A stretch of 44,118 bases of DNA from Paenibacillus typhae. GTDB taxonomy: Bacteria > Bacillota > Bacilli > Paenibacillales > Paenibacillaceae. Every line of letters starts with the position of its first letter. Positions within the stretch are counted from its first letter, which is position 1. The DNA is taken from NCBI RefSeq assembly GCF_900099765.1, contig NZ_FNDX01000031.1:19150-63267 (forward strand), in the 5' to 3' direction. Position numbers and translations under genes: made by a program. Positions 41,751 to 44,118 of the stretch are shown in pieces. A model generated the notes under the pieces. The model was not told where the DNA came from, searched no databases, and worked only from the letters and a program-made list of their open reading frames with translations.

Positions 41751-43478
41751 ATGAATTCCGTCGGCCAGCCTTTACAGCAGCGGCCCCTTACCAAAAGACT
41801 TATTTTCGCCGGTATAATCGGTCTTATCGTTTTCCTTATGTTCCAGGTTGTACCCCAGCTTTACAGCGGAGGATCGGCATCCACGATCAGCAAGACTGAA
41901 GCCCGCGACAAAGCGGCCGCATTCGCAGCACAGCAGCTCGGCCATCCGGAGACAGAACAGGATCACTGGACAGTAAGCTACCAGACCGACTCCTCCTTTT
42001 ACGGCTATATGTCACAGGAAAAGCTCTTGCAGAGCTACAATGACAATAAGCTGGATCAGCGGTATCCATTCGATGTCTACCATGCGGTTCTTTATACTGA
42101 CGGTGAAGCCGATCCTGTTCTTGCCGTTGACCTCAATATGTATACAGGCGAGGTTACCGCCTTTGCCCTGGGCGGGTATGCCCATGCAAGTGACGGATGG
42201 GACTATGGCGATCCGCCGGCACCCGGGAATTCGAAAGGCGTCTCTGTGGACAGCAGCGCAAACGGCGGACTCAGCCTGCAGCAAAAGGAAACCCTCGCCA
42301 GACCCTGGCTGCAGTTATGGGGAGCAAACCCCGCCAAGCTGCAGATTGAAGCAGATTCCGATGGCTACGGTCTCGTCTATTCCGACAGCTCCGTCAAAAT
42401 AGGAGAAGCTGCTCTGCGCTATCAGTTTCATTTTCTGGACGGAGAGCTGTCTTATTTCCGTGCCGGATTCTCCGCCCCGGCCTGGCATGACTCCTACGTG
42501 GAGGACCAGAAATCGCTGGCTACGAAGCTAACCCTGTTCGGCTATGCCCTGCCGACGCTGGCACTCGGCCTGCTGGCGCTGATTTTCAGCATTCTGCGGC
42601 GCAGTCATACTTCTTTTGTACGCGGCATCACTTTAAGCTCGATCCATTTCACCATCATGTTGATCAGCACCTACAATATGCTGCCTGAGCCGGTTTCCGA
42701 CACTGCTGAGGCCCGTATAACCTCTGTAATTATGTTTATTATCTATGCCCTTTACAGCCTGCTGATGTCGTCACTGCTCTATTTCTCCCTCGTCGGGGGC
42801 AACGGGCTGTGGCGTAAGGAGGAAGGGCTGAACCCGTGGCCGCGCGCCAAGGAGCCGGGGTACGGCAAATATGTGCTGGACAGCATGTCTGCCGGTTATA
42901 TCTGGGCGCTTATCCTGCTTGGCGTGCAGACCATTATGTTTATTATTTTGACGTTCACCCTGGATAACTGGTCAACAACAGACGCCAGCCAGTCTCCTTA
43001 TAATATGAGGTACGCCCTGCTGATGCCGATTGTTGCCTGGCTTGCCGGCTTGTCCGAGGAAGCGGTCTACCGCCTGTTCGGCATCCGGATGCTCAAAAAG
43101 CTCGTCAAAAACACCCTGATCGCCTCCCTGATCACCACACTGATCTGGGCTTTCGGGCATACCCTGTACCCGATCTACCCGGTTATCTCAAGGCCGATTG
43201 AGCTGACCGTCATCGGGCTGCTGTTCAGCTATATTTTTCTGCGTTACGGCTATATCGCCGTCATGTTCGCCCACGTCGTATTTGACAGCATCCTGATCGG
43301 CATGACCCTGATCTTCATGCGGGAGAGTGTAAATGTAACCGCCGGTACTGTCACCATCCTCCTGCCGCTCATTGTCGGCTATATCGTGTACCGGTTCAAT
43401 CCGCCGGACCGGACCGGCCGCAAGGACTCTCAAGGTCCTGACGAGCCGCTCCAGCCCGCAGGGCTAGATTCCCGTTAA
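41751..43478 (+). CDS. CPBP-family intramembrane protease with large N-terminal extracellular domain
   Basis: The 575-residue protein has an N-terminal membrane helix (IIGLIVFLMFQVVPQLYSGG, about 22-41), an extracellular region of about 215 residues, then a multi-helix domain. The helix TLFGYALPTLALGLLALIFS is near 260-279. The CPBP (Abi/CAAX protease) signatures are SEEAVYRLFGIRML (EExxxR), LIWAFGHTLYP (FxxxH) and FAHVVFDSIL (HxxxD), at about residues 435, 470 and 505. Family members cut membrane proteins, in bacteria often for bacteriocin self-immunity or signalling. The extracellular part begins with a helical KTEARDKAAAFAAQ stretch like PepSY-type units. ATG 41751 follows AAGGAGGCGTTTC. 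The gene is monocistronic. Confidence 0.85.
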   Translation: MNSVGQPLQQRPLTKRLIFAGIIGLIVFLMFQVVPQLYSGGSASTISKTEARDKAAAFAAQQLGHPETEQDHWTVSYQTDSSFYGYMSQEKLLQSYNDNKLDQRYPFDVYHAVLYTDGEADPVLAVDLNMYTGEVTAFALGGYAHASDGWDYGDPPAPGNSKGVSVDSSANGGLSLQQKETLARPWLQLWGANPAKLQIEADSDGYGLVYSDSSVKIGEAALRYQFHFLDGELSYFRAGFSAPAWHDSYVEDQKSLATKLTLFGYALPTLALGLLALIFSILRRSHTSFVRGITLSSIHFTIMLISTYNMLPEPVSDTAEARITSVIMFIIYALYSLLMSSLLYFSLVGGNGLWRKEEGLNPWPRAKEPGYGKYVLDSMSAGYIWALILLGVQTIMFIILTFTLDNWSTTDASQSPYNMRYALLMPIVAWLAGLSEEAVYRLFGIRMLKKLVKNTLIASLITTLIWAFGHTLYPIYPVISRPIELTVIGLLFSYIFLRYGYIAVMFAHVVFDSILIGMTLIFMRESVNVTAGTVTILLPLIVGYIVYRFNPPDRTGRKDSQGPDEPLQPAGLDSR

Positions 43479-43480
43479 AA

Positions 43481-43527
43481 TAAGGTGCTCCGCAGTCTGC
43501 TGATATAGCAGCCGGGAGCACCTTTTT
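43481..43527 (+). terminator. Terminator of the CPBP gene
   Basis: AGGTGCTCC (43483-43491) pairs with GGGAGCACCT (43514-43523 region), followed by TTTTT. Confidence 0.85.
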
Positions 43528-43600
43528 GGGGTTGCGGGATACTCTTTACTTACGGAATACTCTTTGTTTGCTGGATACTCTTGGCTTGCGGGATCTCCGT

Positions 43601-43696
43601 TTATCTGCTCTTGAAAAACCGGTCATAAATCACCAGCGCAACCACGATCGTAAATACCTCCATTAAAAAGTTGGGAAGCAGCAGTATGTATTCCAC
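43601..43696 (-). CDS. Small single-span membrane peptide (31 residues)
   Basis: A GTG at 43696, 7 nt after AATAGGAGGCTTATT, opens a 31-codon frame ending TAA at 43601. The product starts MEYILLLPNFLMEV, has one hydrophobic helix and ends in a basic DRFFKSR. The strong ribosome site and amphipathic layout support a real gene. Size and layout resemble type I toxins or small stress peptides, but I see no antitoxin RNA, so the function is unknown. Confidence 0.55.
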   Translation of the reverse strand: MEYILLLPNFLMEVFTIVVALVIYDRFFKSR

Positions 43697-43792
43697 AATA
43701 AGCCTCCTATTTATGGTTAATTTTGTATTATACCTATTTCTGCATAACTCCCGCCTATCCTCTAATCTTCTGCAGCTTCCGGCCGCAGCTAG

Positions 43793-44118
43793 AGTAAAGG
43801 GCTGAATAAATTCAGCCCCTCCTCATCAAACCGTACGTGAGGTTTTCCCTCATACGGCTTTCCGATGTTCGTCATTCATGGGCATGCAGCATTCTGGCCT
43901 TGGCCCATGACCTAGTTTCCCCTGTCGAGTTCTTGAGTGTTTTCTTGCGTGTCGTTAGCCGCTTTGGGCATTCACGGACTCGTACCTCTTGGTGAAACAT
44001 GAACAAAGCAGGGCTCCTTCCCTCCCTAAGGTTATGTTGTCCTTAGGTTCCTTGGTACTATGAGCCCCTCGGACTCCCTTCCCACAGACGATTCACTTCG
44101 TCTTCTGGACTTATAGAA
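43793..44118 (-). mobile_element. 3' end of a group II intron (domains V and VI), open at window edge
   Basis: On the minus strand domain V is clear at 43861-43828: AAGCCGTATGAGG, a GAAA-type loop, then CCTCACGTACGGTTT, with the catalytic AGC triad and the two-nucleotide bulge. It is followed by a domain VI hairpin (GGGCTGAA-TTTA-TTCAGCCC, 43818-43799) and a CTTTACTCTA tail, so the intron ends near 43793. The 250 nt upstream are open in no frame for a maturase, so either the intron ORF ends further out or the element lacks one. The intron continues past 44118. Confidence 0.75.

Noticed and set aside
43872..44000. A 42-codon minus-strand frame starting MFHQEVRV
   Set aside because: It lies within the group II intron directly before domain V and has no good ribosome site at proper spacing; more likely intron structure.

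Overview
The window looks like chromosomal DNA of a moderately high-GC, endospore-forming Firmicute, most likely Paenibacillus. The reasons are strong AGGAGG-type ribosome sites, a YheC/YheD coat-associated ATP-grasp protein, a YjcZ-type sporulation peptide, Bacillus-type sdhCAB, EcsAB and KtrAB genes, CcpA-like cre sites and a LplB/YtcP/lipoprotein sugar transporter. The genus call is inference. No rRNA or tRNA gene was recognised.

Layout. 1-3128 (minus) is the 5' part of a giant gene, open at the window edge, whose product is almost entirely tandem decapeptides. 3440-6256 holds yheD-like, psd (both plus) and gpmA (minus). 6257-8446 is mostly non-coding apart from one AraC regulator gene; it contains a ten-unit, 52-bp tandem repeat and a 105-bp segment bounded by 11-bp inverted repeats. 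8447-10912 is a divergent pair: a MocR-type regulator whose PLP lysine is replaced by Asn, and a frameshifted pyridoxamine-phosphate-oxidase-like gene. 11037-12671 has an aminotransferase and a 36-residue YjcZ peptide. 12761-17562 (minus) contains a DEAD-box helicase-ecsA-ecsB operon, a short-chain dehydrogenase and cheX. 17901-19673 (plus) has a LysR regulator and a histidinol-phosphatase-like PHP protein. 19770-23943 (minus) has a nitroreductase, a GNAT acetyltransferase, a Tat-type metallophosphoesterase, a K+ channel and a DUF3891-like protein.

24338-28974 is the succinate dehydrogenase locus: sdhCAB on minus, a divergent LysR gene on plus, and a control region with a Fur-box-like site and a 7-3-7 dyad. 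29072-36313 (minus) is a plant cell wall sugar (probably rhamnogalacturonan) locus: acetylesterase, membrane-anchored AraC regulator, two ABC permeases and a solute-binding lipoprotein, with cre-like sites upstream. 36668-38719 (minus) is ktrB-ktrA for K+ uptake. 38939-41614 (plus) is a YtrA-type GntR regulator, ABC ATPase and permease operon with operator-like dyads. 41751-43478 (plus) is a large CPBP-family membrane protease. The right end holds a 31-residue membrane peptide gene (minus) and the 3' end of a group II intron (minus).

The most unusual items are the helically phased 52-bp repeat array, the nested decapeptide-repeat gene, and the paired lesions in the MocR/PNPOx-like module. All calls rest on reading the sequence; no database search was run.
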